A program made the position numbers and the translations under genes. This document shows positions 13,016-25,890 of a stretch of 64,000 nt of DNA, piece by piece. The DNA comes from Conus ventricosus (lineage: Eukaryota; Mollusca; Gastropoda; Neogastropoda; Conidae). Each line of letters begins with the position of its first letter. The stretch's first letter is position 1. Below the pieces are notes generated by a model, which was given only the letters and a program-made list of their open reading frames with translations, was not told the DNA's origin and did no database searches. The stretch lies in the NCBI GenBank assembly GCA_018398815.1, contig CM031595.1, forward strand, positions 139,864,080 through 139,928,079, read 5' to 3'.

Positions 13016-13392
13016 CTGAACAACTTGCACACCAATAACTTTGTTTGATGCGGCATTCTACTATTGGTGTTGAATCCACCATATTTGGCGCAGTGCCCTG
13101 GACTGTCACTTTTCCATCTCCTGTCAGCTCAAGCATGCCCCCCACGTATTTCATGCTTTTCAATCACTTTGGCGTGTTCTTCAACCATGACATTTATTAC
13201 TGTAGTTGAAGGTATTTCTGTGGAGGCTGTTAAAAATGTCTTGTTGAATCCTGGCCTTATTGAGGCAGCAGTCCAGCATGCGGATGTTTTGTCAGCAGGG
13301 CCCATGAAAACAGAATGCATGAAGAAGCAGGAGAATGCCTCCGGCCGTTTCGCCGATGAGAGTGGCCTTTCCACTGCCTGACATACTGACAA
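13016..13392 (-). other. Exon-like open region with a GTAAGT donor, unidentified
   Basis: The minus strand is open for 87 codons from about 13392 to 13132, then is broken at a G run near 13138-13143. Adjusting the frame by one base continues the open frame (LELTGDGKVTVQGTAPN) towards a strong donor GTAAGTCC at 13011-13015. A one-base error in the G run would explain the break, in line with many similar errors in this assembly. I do not recognise the protein. It may belong to the same gene as 9818-9961 or to the INTS9 3' part. Confidence 0.35.
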
Positions 13393-15858
13393 CTGTTCAC
13401 ATTTTGCCTAGACCAAGTGAGAGGGGTTCCCAATCTTCCAGCTCTGGCTTGACTGGACTGCAGCAGCAGGAGCACACCTGGAACAGTTACAAGGAGGGAA
13501 GGACGGAAAACAGGTACTTCCTCTCCTCAAAAGCTGGCACAGATTGGACTGGACTGGTCAACTGTCAATCACTTGGTTCTTCTGTCACCTGGGGAATAAA
13601 AATTCATACAATGTGAGTGAGGACATGGACTGACTGATATGAGAATGAAATGGATGAGTTGTACAATTTCTGATTCGTTAAAAAGGGAGGGGAAAAAATT
13701 CCTAATGCAATGTGAAAGTAAAAAAAAATGTGGTCTATGGGGGGAGTAAACAGAAAGATTTTTTTTAACGTGGTATTTCTAAATTGACAACCAGCCAGCT
13801 GGGTATGAGATTTGTACCTTCAGGTTCAACTCTTGTTATGAAAAATACAGCTTATTTTTTTATTGAGGAACTACATGTACTCTACGGACCTGACCACTTT
13901 CTTCTGTGGCCTGGGACTCGCTCTGTGGGTCATAGTCCAGGGTCAGAAAACCAATATCGAGTCAAGCCATACTCGATAGTGTCATCGTCATCCACATCAT
14001 GGACTGGGCTGGAGGTGCAGTCTACCTGATTGTGGACTGGGCTGGCGCTTGGCCAGGGGGAGGTTCATGAAGTGAACACTGACAGTAACGCTGAAAGAAA
14101 CTCTCAGTTGGACTGCTGTGTCACTACATTGGGCTTCAACCCAAATCCCTGAAAACAAACATATGGGGCTAAACACCTGACATTTGGCCCCCCACCCCCC
14201 CATTATTAATACCACATCACAATGAATGAGCGTACTTTGGTGTTCAGTTGCTATTGTCTGAAAGCAAATGTATTTACATAGCACTCTCACTTTTGGCACA
14301 GAAAGAACAAAAACATGTTGCTTACAGACTTTATGATATCTATATAATTTAATTTCATCAGTACTCTACATCAGTTTACACATCCAGGTTAGATTTAGCT
14401 GTGAGTGCAGGTAGTAATAAGTGACTGTGGATGCAAGTTTCACGTTGACTCATGATCACCGTTTATGAGCGTTGTCAAGCGGTATCCCTGTAGTAGTCAT
14501 AGCACTTGTGACAAGGAGGTATGCTCTGTGTGTTAAGAGTACTAGTGGGTCTGAAATTGGCTTCTGTAAGCCATCTTCACCCTCTGTCAGGTAGTCAACA
14601 TTCCGTTTCTGCATAAATCATTGTGAAACCTGGCGAGCCATCTTCTCCATAAATACACACACCACAACACACACACAACACACACACACACATGGTTATA
14701 AACGGTGCCTGTTTAGGGAACAACAACTCACCTTTGCAGCATTGTAAGGTGTCATGTTGGCTGAAACACCTCGGTGCGTGACATCAGTGGACTGTTGTTG
14801 GGAATGCAGCAGCCTTGGGTCAACTGTGCAGCAAGTGGAGGAGGACATGCAGCCAACACTCATGTTCATGATCGTCTGTGTCTGCAATCATCCAGTGGCA
14901 CATCGGGGAGTCACAGGCTCTTCTCCATTCCCTGCATCCGACTCTGCTCTTGTAATCATTCTTTGCACGTTTCTTGTCCACGATGCTCTGACGTTAAAAG
15001 ATGAGGTAATGCAAATAAATATGCAAAGAATTTTCTTTTTAGATCACTCTGTGTTTACGTTTTTCGCAACAACTTAGCTACACTCATATAACTGTAAACA
15101 TAGAAATGCAAGTATATTACTACAGAGAAATAGACACAAATGCATAATTCCCTTCATTCTTATTATTCACAATGCAAAAATCAAATAAACAACCACACAC
15201 ATTACACACACACACATACACACACGACAGTATTGTTCCCCATTCTCTATCCCACTACACCCCACCCCACCAGTGTACAACATGAATATGCATATTAATG
15301 TCTATATAAATCACTCAAAGCAGCAGCAAAATAAGTTACACATAGTTGAAATAGTCAGTCTCCCTGTACATTTTTCTGTCGCCTGTAATCCAACAACACC
15401 GTATCATCTGTAAGGAAACAATCTTTGATCAAATTGTGTGCCCTCCCATTTACAAATGCATTTTATGGATTATACTGGTCCATTCTGTGTTGATTTTAAC
15501 ATACGCCATCAATGTTTAGTATTAGTGTTGTAACATTCATGTCTTTTTACATAAGAGCAATAACTTTGCTAGCAAAGAATTTGGTCCAAATGATCAGTCT
15601 GTTTATTCGTTTCATTTCCAAAGATTTTTTTTTTTTATAATGTATATGCTGTCATACCATTGTAAAAAAAATTGACAAAAATTATTCTCAACACAACCCA
15701 TCAATAGCTTTCAACTGCTCACCACATGTATTTTGGTGCAAACAAAAATTGTGATATTTTTTTGTCTTGTTCAGTTCATTTGCAGTAGTTATTTTCACCA
15801 CTTTTAATTTCTGGAAAGGTAAATATAAAAATAAGGTATACAGATTTAAGTGCACAAA

Positions 15859-15860
<2 letters not shown>
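13393..15860. other. Mostly non-coding, one further exon-like patch
   Basis: A minus-strand open stretch ends at 14732 with a GTGAGTT donor just below it (NMTPYNAAK precedes the splice site). Its frame is broken about 150 bases upstream and I cannot assign it. Short AC repeats occur near 14655-14690 and 15195-15225. A T run lies at 15626-15636. No RNA gene was recognised. Confidence 0.35.
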
Positions 15861-15907
<47 letters not shown>

Positions 15908-16111
15908 TGTGTGTGGTTTGTGTTTGTGTGCTGTGTGTTTGTAATATACTCTACCCCCCCCCAATACACACAAACACATACACACCACCCATAAACAATA
16001 CAAAAAGTGAATGAGCGATATGTGCGGACTGAGTAAGTGCGTGCTTGTAAAGTCGGCCACGTCGATCAGAATGCAAGATCAAAAGTTGGATTCCGTGCGT
16101 ACTTCACGGTT

Positions 16112-16546
16112 CCTTATCCTGGCCTTTCTGTCCATGTTGATCCTGGTGACAGTCTCAGTGTCTTGTCAGCAGCATCTTTCTTTTTCAGAGCAGCCGCGCA
16201 TTTACTTCTGTGTTGAGCGTAGGATTGGCCATCTTTTTTCAGCCTGCGTTTGGGTCGGAATCCAAGCTCCCTTTCAAACAGTGGGCGCCGTGTTCTCGTC
16301 TTCAAAATCCTGGTCTTGATGTGCAAGCCACGATCACGTCGTTTTTCTTCGGACCGACGAAATTCTTTCGAGTTAACTTCACAAAAGAAACCCTCGATCG
16401 CTCGAAGATGAGTTTCAGTTGGAAGCCATGTGTGCTGATTCCACTTTTTACACTAGAATTGTATTGCAACCGAACATGAAGCAGTAGGACCATCATCTTG
16501 CCTGTTGTCAGTATCAGGCACAGGCAATGCAGGGGCAAATTCATCT
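16112..16546 (-). pseudogene. THAP zinc-finger coding sequence, frame-broken copy
   Basis: This is the counterpart of the intact THAP reading frame at 56263-56883. The same segments are visible (VKSGISTHGF, RKNF-GPKKNDVI, LFERELGFRPKRRLKK) but spread over two or three frames because of small indels. For instance, the C-x2-H part of the zinc site is out of frame here. Since the other copy is open, the breaks are more likely sequencing errors than true decay. Confidence 0.7.
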
Positions 16547-17473
16547 TCTCCCTTCTGTCGTCACTGCCTTATTTTTAGTATACTTCGGTTTTTCTGCGGT
16601 TTGCTTGCTCGGAAAAAGCGGAAAGGTAGACTCTTGCGAAGCATATTGTGTGACACAAAGGTTTATGTGCACCGTGAAAGTTACATCCATGGAATGTCTT
16701 AGAACCAGATACACGTTTTTTAAAGAAAAAAGGGGTGTGAGTACACTTGAAGGGATGACACTTAGCTGATGTCTTACCAACCACATCTATCCAACATGCT
16801 GGTTGTGCTCTCAGACCCTCTTATGCTATGCACCAAAAACTGTATGAGCCAGGTGGTTCACAGTTTGTCGACATCAAGCATGTGCTAAGACATTCGGCTT
16901 GCTTCATCTGTTGGTGCTTTTGTGCAACTGTTCATTATCAAATCTATGGGTCCAGCTGATAAACACCCATCTCTTTAAAATGGAAGAAAAAAAAGCAGTC
17001 TACGCTAAGCACCTTCATCTTTAGGGGCTGATAAAGCGTTGCAAGGCGTCCATGTATGGAAGTCTGGTTTCTGAAATTAAAATATTCAACTTTTTTTTTC
17101 CCCAAATTTTAAGCGTTTTCAAAGAAATAAGTAGTCACTCTAGACCTTGTAATTATCAGTCATTTTTCTCATGCTGATCTGCATTTCAACCAGTTTTGAG
17201 TCACCTCACAGTGTACATCAATTTTTTATATAATTCAAGGAACAGCAGTTCCCTGACATGAAACGGCTTTCTTTTGCTTAGTTTCCCATATAGTTTTTCA
17301 TTTGTTTTCTTTAAAGAAAATGAAATCCATGAAACACAAACACTCTAACACACATGATTTACAAATATATTTCAAGTAAACGCCTCCTCATCAGTGGAGA
17401 ACATTCTTCTCATTTACGAATTCAAACAAGGGAGACTGGTATGGCCATACATTGGGTGATGCTATCGACATAC

Positions 17474-17601
17474 CTGTGATGTGTGACAACTGATGGTCCT
17501 GGATTCTGGCCCCAGGTTTCCCTGAAGTGAACAGCGTCTCCATCCTTAGTGAAGGGTGACCCGTGAACACATGCAGGGCATGCGAATGTCACTCCCCATC
17601 T
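17474..17601 (-). CDS. INTS9: INTS9 exon, block copy 1 (metallo-beta-lactamase/beta-CASP region)
   Basis: This is a second copy of the exon at 57669-57792. It has an acceptor CCTTCAG and a clean donor CAG|GTATGTCG. The expected coding pattern (FRMPC-VFTGHPSLR-GDAVHF) is visible across frames. Copy 1 keeps three G bases where copy 2 has two (ACGGGTCACC), while copy 2 keeps a T and a G that copy 1 lacks. The errors are complementary, so neither copy is a true pseudogene. INTS9 is the inactive beta-CASP partner of INTS11 in the nuclear Integrator complex. Confidence 0.8.
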
Positions 17602-17832
17602 CTGAAGGCATAATTTTTCAAAGAAAATTATTGATGAAAAACTGTATTCAGTAGATAAGATTAAACAAATAAACACTGCACATACTTTGAAGATTACATA
17701 ACCGGGTGGGTGTTTGCTTGTTGTATTGTTTTTTACAGAAAAAATCAAAGGAAAGGGAAGAACTCAATTACAAGTTCCTCATCAGAATTGTCACCTCAAG
17801 CCAATTAGATGCAGATATACATTTGTACTTAT

Positions 17833-17833
<1 letters not shown>

Positions 17834-17876
<43 letters not shown>

Positions 17877-17890
17877 TGTGTGTGTGTTGT
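17834..17890. repeat. GT microsatellite
   Basis: This GT run is followed to about 18160 by GT-rich degenerate sequence. The same repeat appears at 58021-58140 in block copy 2, with a different length. Confidence 0.9.
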
Positions 17891-20150
17891 GGTGAGTGTC
17901 TGTGGTCATGAGTTTGTGGTGTGGGTGTTGATGTAGTGTGCGAGCACTGCCGCCGCGCATGTATGAGTGTGATGCATTTGAGTGTGTGTGCCGGTTAGCT
18001 GTGTGTTTCTGTGTGTCTGTCTGTGAATGTGTCCATGCGCCTGTATATCCTTGGGTGTGCGTGGGTCGTGCTTGTGTGTTGTGTGCGTGTTGTCGTGTGT
18101 GATTGTTGTGTTTAATGCGTAGGTATGTGTGTGCATATGTGTGTTGATATGAGTGTGTGATGGATTGATATGAGCTACAAGTACTGATATCTCTGATCAC
18201 AAATTATAGGAGCATGTGTATCCTGTTTTAAATCAGTCATTGAAAAGGAAGATAATAATGGACATGAGAGGCAAACAAAAGTAAAAATCCAGTAGAAACA
18301 GCAAGTGAGGATAAAAACTCAATTAATTACATTACCGTTTAATATCCTTGAATCGTTTCAACCTGCCACAGTTGACATCTGCACAACAATCAATATATAC
18401 ATACAATCAAAATTGGTATTAGCACATGAAATATTGAGTTCTGAAACTATCCATCTCGCAGTAAGTAAAGACGCATTTCAAACACTTCAGACAGACAGAT
18501 GATTTAACATCAGACTGGTTGATCTCCAAAAATAATGAACTTGGATTTCTACAGCGACGATGCACATGGAAAAATGAAACAGCATTTGTTGGTCTTGGAC
18601 AGAATAAAAAATTTGGTGAAATGTCCTTCAAAATACATCATACACATCACCAGTTAATGGTAATACCTAGGGCCACCAGGTTGAGTGATGAACAAAAAAA
18701 ATTAACACACCTTAGATGGATGTGATGGCCAAGGGTCAGTGCTTTTGAACTCAGTCTTAAAAAGGGATATGGCATGTGCCCATGTGTTGTGGCTGAATGT
18801 ACCTTCACCATTATGCATGCCAGAAATCCAAATGGCACATCCTTGTCAGCCATTAGTTGGCGTCGTTACGGTATTTGAAAAACACCTCAGCATGTGCAAC
18901 GCTTAAAGGTATTGTAACTGCCAACCAGACATGATGTCAGCTTTGGTAAAAAGAGGAGTGTCTATGGATCATTTCTAAAGCCATAAAAGAGATCAGTGTT
19001 ATCATCTGGCCAACAAACAGAACAGGATGACTACCACCTCATGTCTAGGGAGCAACAAGAGATACTGGTGAGATTCCACACCAACGAAGCCACAACCAAC
19101 TCAACATGCACATGAGCTGCATGTAGAGACAGGCAGCTTCACAAACCTGTTGTTGTGATCAATAGATGTAGACAGCAGAGTATACCCTTTACACTTCAAG
19201 AGGAGTGTCAGGACGTGTGGCCCAACCGCAACTCCACTGACTGCCAACCAAGCTGTTGACCGTCGGCTGAACTTGGAATGAATTACTATAAACATCTGCG
19301 GATGGGGACTGACAGTAAACAATGACCACTACGAAAAGAATATGATTGCCAGTGCCTACATAATACAGGTAAAAACAGTCATGTAGGTACTGTAAAAGTA
19401 ACTGCTAATGACTAGCCTTGGCCAAAAGTTGAATTAGTATTTGGTACAAGCTGACCTTAGAATCACCATAAAAATGTTGTTAAGCCAAGTCACATTATGA
19501 AAAGATTGCTTTCAGTTATTGCAAACTCCTGGGGTTAAGGGTGTGGATGCTAAAAACAAAACAATGCATACAGGAATAGAGAACAAAGATGCAATAGGCA
19601 GACCTCTGTATGAGGGAATGGGCTCTCTGGAATATACACTCTGCTTTGCTTGGTCTTTCCCAGCCTGCAACATAACCCCAAAATACTGTGTCAAATTCAA
19701 AATGACCACAAACACACATCATTTTTTAATCTCAAGTTTTACAAGTACATCTTATCTTTTTATCAAACAAACTGAGGTACAAAGACACAAATGAGTACCT
19801 TGAGTATAGTGATGTTTATTGTTCAAGTATTGGACAGTCAGAAGCACAAATATATGGACAATTACAGCAAGTACTTATACGTACACATGTTTACACTCAA
19901 CATTGTTAAACTGTGGAGAAGTTGGCCACAAGAAAGACAAAGCAGACAGCTGTGTTGGACTCAGATAAACGTAAATGGCATGAGTACATTTACACTCACC
20001 ATTGAGCATAAATGTTGGAATAAGCAAGAGAGATGTAGGCCACACGGAAGACAAAGCTGACAGGCATTGAGCTCATAAGCATAAATGGCAAGTAGCTCAT
20101 CACCATTCAGTATTTGGAATAGCCAAAGACGAAAATGGTCATCAGGTTAA

Positions 20151-22014
20151 GCTCAACAGGGGGGAAAAATGAAAAAAACCCAAAAAATTTTTGGGGGGTT
20201 TTTTTTTTAAAAAAAGGGGGGGGAAAAAAAAAATTTTTGGTTGGAAATTTTTTTTTTTTAAAACCCAAAAAAAAAAAATTTTTTTTTAAAACCAAAAAAA
20301 AAAACCTTTTTTAAAAGGGGGTTTTTTTAAAAAAAAAAAAAAAGGGGGAAAAAACAAAATGAAAAGGGGGAAAAAATAAAAAAAAAAATTTTTTCCGGGT
20401 TTTCCCCCCCAAACAAACCCCAAAAAGGGAAATTTAAATTAAAAAAAATTTTAAAAAAAACCCACCTTTTTTAAAAAAAATGGGAAAAGAAAAAAAGGGG
20501 AAAAAATTTTTTTTAAAGGGGTTTGGGCCAAAAAATTTAAAAAGGAAGTTTTCCCCTTTTCCCCCAAAAATTTTTGGGGGTTCCAAAAAAACCAAAAAAA
20601 GGGGGGGGAAAATAAAAAAAGGGGGGGTTAAAAAAATTGAAAAATTTTGGAATAAAAAAGGGGGGAAAAAAAAAAAAAATTTTTTAAAAAAAAAAAAGGG
20701 GAAAAACCCCCCCCAAAAAAAAATTTAAAAAGGGAAAAAAATTTGGGGGGGGGAAAAAAAAATTTTTGGGGGGGTTTTCCCCCGGGGGCCCTTTAAAAAA
20801 AAAACCCCGGGTTGGGGGGGGCCCCCCCCCGGGGTTTTTTCCCCAACCCCCCCCCTTTTTCCCCCCTTTTAAAAAAAAAAAAGGGGGGAAAAAAAATTTT
20901 TTTTTAAAAAAAAAATTTTTTTTTTAAAAAAGGGTTTTTTTAAAAAAAAAAAAATTTTTTAAAAAGAAAAAAAAAAAAAAAAATTTTAAAAAAAAAAAAA
21001 AAAAAAAATGTTTTTTTTTTAAAAAAAAAAAAATTTTTTTTAAAAAAAAAATTTGGGGTTTAAAAAATTTTTTCCCAAAAAAAAAAATTAAAATTTTCCC
21101 AAAAAAAAAACCCCCCCCAAAAAAAATTTTTTTTAAAAAAAAAAAAAAAATTTTTTTTTAAAAAAAAAAACCCCCAAAAAAACCCCCCAAAAAAAAAGCC
21201 CCCCGGTTTTTTTTAAAAGTAAAAATTAAAAAATTTTTTTTTTTCCCAAAAAAAAAAAAAAAAAATTTTTTTAAACCCCAACAAAAAAACCCCTTTTTAA
21301 AAAAAATTTTTTTTTAAAGGGGGAAAATTTTTTTTCCCCCTTTTTTTTTTTTTTTTTTTTTGGTTTCCCCCCCCCCCCCCATTTAAAAACCCCTTTTGGG
21401 GGGCCCCCAGGGGGGGGGGGCCCCCCCCAAAAACCCCACCAAATTCCCGGGGGGCGCCCGGGGAAAAAAACCCAAAAACCCCACCCCCCGGGAAAATTTT
21501 TTGGGGGTTTTTCCCCCAATTTTTTTTTTAAAAAAATTTTTTTTCCCCCTTTTTTTTTTTTTTTTTTCCAAAGGGAAAAAAACCCCTCCCCCCCCCCCCC
21601 CCCCCCCCCCCCCCGGGGGGCCCCCAAAAAAAAGGGGGAAAATTGGGGGAAAAAAAAAAAGGAAAGGGGGGCCCCCCCCTTTTTTTTTTTTTTTTAATTA
21701 AAAAGGGAAATTTTAAAAAAGGGTTTTGGGGCCCGGGGGGGCCCCCCCCCCCCCCAAAAAATTTTGCCCCGGGCCCCAAAAAAAGGGCCCGGGGGGGAAA
21801 AAAAAAATTTTTTTTCCCCGGGCGGGGGGGCCCAAAATTTTTTTTTTTTAAAACCAAAGGGTAAAAAAAAAAAACCCCCCTTTTTTTTTAAAAGCCCCCG
21901 GGGGGGCCCCCCCTTTTTTTAAGGGGGGGGGTTTTTTTTTTTTGGGGGGGTTTTTACCAAATTTTTCCCCCCAAATTTTTTTGGGGGAAAAACCCGGGGC
22001 CAACCCCAAAAAAA

Positions 22015-22068
<54 letters not shown>

Positions 22069-23141
22069 AAAAGGGGAAAAAACCCCCCCCTTTTTTTTTT
22101 TTTAAACCCCCCCCCAAAAAAAAAATTTTTTGGGAAATTTTTTTCCCCTTTTCCCCAAAAAACCTTTTTTTTTTTAAAAAAAATTTTTTTGGGAAAAACC
22201 AAAAAAAAATTTTTTTAAAAAACCCCGGGGAAATTTTTCCCCAAAAAAAAAATTTTTTTAAAAAAAAAAATTTTTAAAAAAAAAAAAGGGGAAAATTTTT
22301 GGGAAAAAAAAACCCCAAAACAAAAATTTTTAAAAAAAACCCCCAAAAAAAAAAAAAACCAAAAAAGGGGAAAAAAAAAAAATTCCCAAAAAAAAAAGGG
22401 GGGGAAAATTTTGGAAAAGGGGGGCCGGGGGGGGGGAAAAAAAGGGAAAAAAAAAAAAAACAAAAAAAAGGGGGGAAAAAAAAATTTTTTTGGGGGGAAA
22501 AAGGGGGCCAAAATTTTTTTTAAAGGCGGGGGGGGGGGGGGGGGGGGGTTTAAAGGGTTTTTGGGGAAAAAAAAAATTTTTTTTAAAAAATTTGGGGTTT
22601 AAAAAAAAAAAATTTTTTTTTTTTTTAAAAAAAAAATTTTTTCCCCCCCCCCCCCCGGGGGCCGGCCCAAAAAAAAGGGCCAAAAGGGGGAAAAAAAAAA
22701 ATTTTTTGGGGGGGTTGGGAACCCCCCCCCCTTTTGGGGGTTTGGGGGAAAGGGTTTAAAAAAAAAGGGTTTTTTAAAAAAAAGGGGGGGGGGTTTAAGG
22801 GCGGGGGGGTTTTTTTTTTTTTTTTTTTTTTTTTTTTCCCCCCCGAAAAAACAAAAAGGGGGGGGGGGGGCCCGGGCAAAAAAAAAAACCCCCCCCCCCC
22901 TTGCCCCCCCCCTTTTAAAAAACCGGCCCCCGGGGGGGGGAAAAGGGGGGGGGGGGCCCGGGGGGGGGGGGGGAAAGGGGGGCCCCCCCCCCCCCCGGGG
23001 GGGGGAGGGGGGAAAAAACCCCCCCCGGGGGGTAAGGGGGAAAAGGGGGGATTTTTTCCCCCCCGGGAAAGGGGGGTTTTTTGGGGGGCCGACCCAAAAA
23101 ATGGCAAAAATTTCCCGGGGGGGGGGGGGGGGGGGGGGTTT

Positions 23142-23183
<42 letters not shown>

Positions 23184-23290
23184 TTGGGGGGGGGGTTTTT
23201 TTGGGGGGGGGGAAAAAAGGGGGGGGGGGGGCCCCAAAAAAAAAAAATTTTTTTTTGGGGGTGTTGGGGGGGTTTAAAGTTCCCTAACCC
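20151..23290. other. Homopolymer-expanded, unreliable sequence
   Basis: The sequence consists almost only of homopolymer runs of 3 to 40 bases (A, T, G or C blocks in succession) with hardly any isolated bases. This is not a known genomic repeat. It looks like the output of a consensus step that stretched every run. Open frames here encode Lys, Phe, Gly and Pro runs and should be ignored. Exact coordinates within it have no biological meaning. Confidence 0.9.
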
Positions 23291-23795
23291 TTACTGGTTC
23301 CCAAAAAAATGCTTTACCAAATACCAGTCTTCAGTTTGTTATGTCCAGGAACCGATTCCAGGGAAATTTTTTGCAAAATTTTTTTTTTTCCCCCTTTTTC
23401 CCAAACTCCCTCTCTTTCCCTTTTCCCCACCCCACTGTATTTCTTTTAATTTAAAATTACAAGTAAAGATGATGTGAGATGGGGATGATGATGATAAGAG
23501 AAAAGAGAATGAGAAGTGAGAGAGAGAGAGAGGGGAGAGTGAGAGTGTGTGTGTGTGTGTTTTGTGTGGGTATGGTAAAGGGCATATTTTGGGGGGGGGG
23601 GGGGGGGGGGGGGGGGGGAAGAGGGGTGTGTTTGTTTCGGGGTTGTGTGTGGGGGTGTGTGTGTGTGGGGGGTGGGAGAGGGGGGGGAGAAAAGAGAGAG
23701 AGAGAGAGAGAGGGAGAAAAGAGAGAGAGAGAGGAGCAGGTTGTCCCTGGGTGGGATCGTTGTGTGTGTGTGTGTGTGTTTTTGTGTGTGGTTTT

Positions 23796-23827
<32 letters not shown>

Positions 23828-24088
23828 TGTGTGTGAGTGGTGGTGTGGTGTGTGTGTGTGTGTGTTGGGGTTTTGTGTGTGTGTGTGTTTTGTGGTGTTT
23901 GGTTTTTTTGTGTGTGTGTTGGTTGGTGGTGTTGTGTTGCTTTTGGGAAATTTTGGGTTTTTTGTGTGGGGTGTTGTTTTGTGTGTTTTGGGGTGATATG
24001 TGTGGGGGGAAGGGGGGGGGGGGGGGGGGGTGTTTTTTGGGGCAGGGGGGGGTCGTTTTGTGTGTTGTGTGTGTGGTGTGTGTGTGTG

Positions 24089-24128
<40 letters not shown>

Positions 24129-24376
24129 AGGGGAGAGAGAGGGGAAAAGAGAGAGAGACAGTCTTGTGATGGGGTGGGTATCTTGGTGTGTGTGTGGGGT
24201 GTGTGTGTTGTGTGGGGTGGTGTGTGTGGGGTGTGTGTGTGTGTGTGTGGGGTGGGGGGGCCCGGTGGTGTGTGGGGGGTGGGTGTGTGGTTTTTTGTGT
24301 TTGTGTGTGTGTGTGTTTTGGGTTGGGTGTGTGTGTGTGTGTTTTTTTTGCATATGGTGTGTGTGTTTGTGGGGTA
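23291..24376. repeat. Degraded GA/GT low-complexity tract
   Basis: A short normal-looking stretch (23290-23480) is followed by GA repeats (about 23515-23545, 23690-23735, 24095-24160) and long GT-rich tracts, with inserted G runs. It is probably a compound GT/GA microsatellite with inflated homopolymers. The long open frames (His-Thr or Cys-Val repeats) are artefacts. Confidence 0.8.
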
Positions 24377-25890
24377 AACCCAACTGTGTGCAGTCAACTA
24401 CAACTCAATTTTAAAATTTCAGGGTATCCTACCAAAAGTGCATTCAATGACAACATGAAGATCCCGCTCAGGGTGATCCATCCTACGACCCCTTTCAAAA
24501 TTCAGGGGGATTTTGGGCCCTCTGAAAGAGAGGTTTTCCAAAAGGGGGTATGAACCAAGGGAAAGGGAAAACTGTGTTTATGGAAAACCCACTTCTTTGG
24601 AAAAGGGAGGGTGATCTTCAGCAGTACATTTCCCCGAAAACGTGCCCGGTTTGGATTAAAAAAATATGTGGTGCGAGTCTGGGTGGTGGTATCAAAGGGA
24701 AATGGTGGTTTCTGCTATCGCTTTAAAAATGTATGGGGGCAAAAAAATGACCCCCTCCGAGGGGGACGGGGCCTTTTACTGGATGCATGGAAAGGCCCCC
24801 GTCCTGACCCACCACCCGTGGAAAAAATGGTGCTGTTCCGGGTACTCCATCCCGAAAAAAAGGGCCCACCATGTCTACAACCCCCACAAAATTTGGGACA
24901 GCCCGCCCCAGGGTTTTTCTTACCCACGGGGGAAAAAAACCCCGGGATGGGGGGGCACTGTTGGGGGGGAACCGGGGGGATCCCCGGGCAGCTTCATGGG
25001 TTGGCGGACCCCGGGGGGTTTTGCTGACTTTGGGGGTGATGGCAAAAAAGTAGCCAAGGGCCACGCACCAAGGTTTGGGGGCAACCTCTGGCCCGTCCCT
25101 GGCCACACAGAAAGGGAGCCCTCCCAGATCGGGGGCGACGGGGGATCACCAGGCGTTTAGAGGCATCATTCCCCGTTCAAAAAGAATTGGGTTTGGGTGG
25201 GGCAACAAGGAAAACCCGTTTCTCCACCCCTTTTTTTATTGCCTGCAAGGCCCGGGAAAAGGGGCCAAAAAAACTTTTTTTTAAATTTTTTGAGGGAGCA
25301 GCATGCCCAATTTCCTTCATTCGCAGAAAGGGGCAGGAAACTCTTGCAATTTACCCGCTGCCCCCCCTCGAGGCATCATCTGTTTATGGATTTGGCCTGA
25401 CCAGATTTCCCGAGGTGGAGGAAAAAAAAAATCAGATATGAAGTGGTTTTGATAGTAGGCACTTCAAATTCTATTCCTCAAAAACTCACAAACACGCCAA
25501 AAGGATCCTGAAGGGGTGTGCCAAGAAGGGGGGGAGGGTGACACCCCCTATATGCCCAAATTTTTGTCCCCCGCAGCCAGCACTGTGCCCACCCCCAGGT
25601 TATATGGAATTCCCAAACCCAAATTTTATTTATTGGGGAGATTTTGGAAAACTTGATCCTTCTGTCCCTAGGTTTTTGTTGGGGGTGGTTCTCTGCAGCA
25701 CCCGGTTTTAATTTTTTTTTTTTGTGTGCTTTATTTATTGTGGGGTGGGTTTTTGTTTGTCGTGCTTATTTATAGTCTTTTTTTGTGGTTGTTTTTGCGT
25801 GGTTTTAAAATTTTTACCTTCTGTGGTAATGGCATCCCCTTGCATTTAGTTCATGAGTGAACCAAAAAACATGTGTGAAAGAAAAAAGGT
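24377..25890. other. Partly damaged sequence of unknown content
   Basis: The base mix is more normal, but runs are still over-long (GGGGGG, CCCCC, AAAAAA), so reading frames are unreliable. Around 24680-25140 the GC content is high and could hide coding sequence or a mobile element. I cannot support any gene. Confidence 0.4.

Larger units (their letters stand above)
15861..20150. repeat. Duplicated block, copy 1 (copy 2 at 56091-60240)
   Basis: This block matches 56091-60240 in the same orientation from end to end. The first ~3 kb differ mainly by one- and two-base indels. From about 18900 the two copies are nearly identical apart from homopolymer lengths. Copy 1 ends exactly where the damaged sequence begins (20151), and copy 2 begins exactly at the scaffold gap. 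Both facts point to one locus assembled twice rather than a biological duplication. Confidence 0.9.

Noticed and set aside
20480..23237. Frames rich in Lys, Phe, Gly and Pro
   Set aside because: The underlying sequence is homopolymer-stretched and carries no codon-level information.
23339..24397. Long open frames of His-Thr-Pro or Cys-Val-Gly residues on both strands
   Set aside because: They are translations of GT/AC and GA repeats with inflated runs, open in several frames at once.
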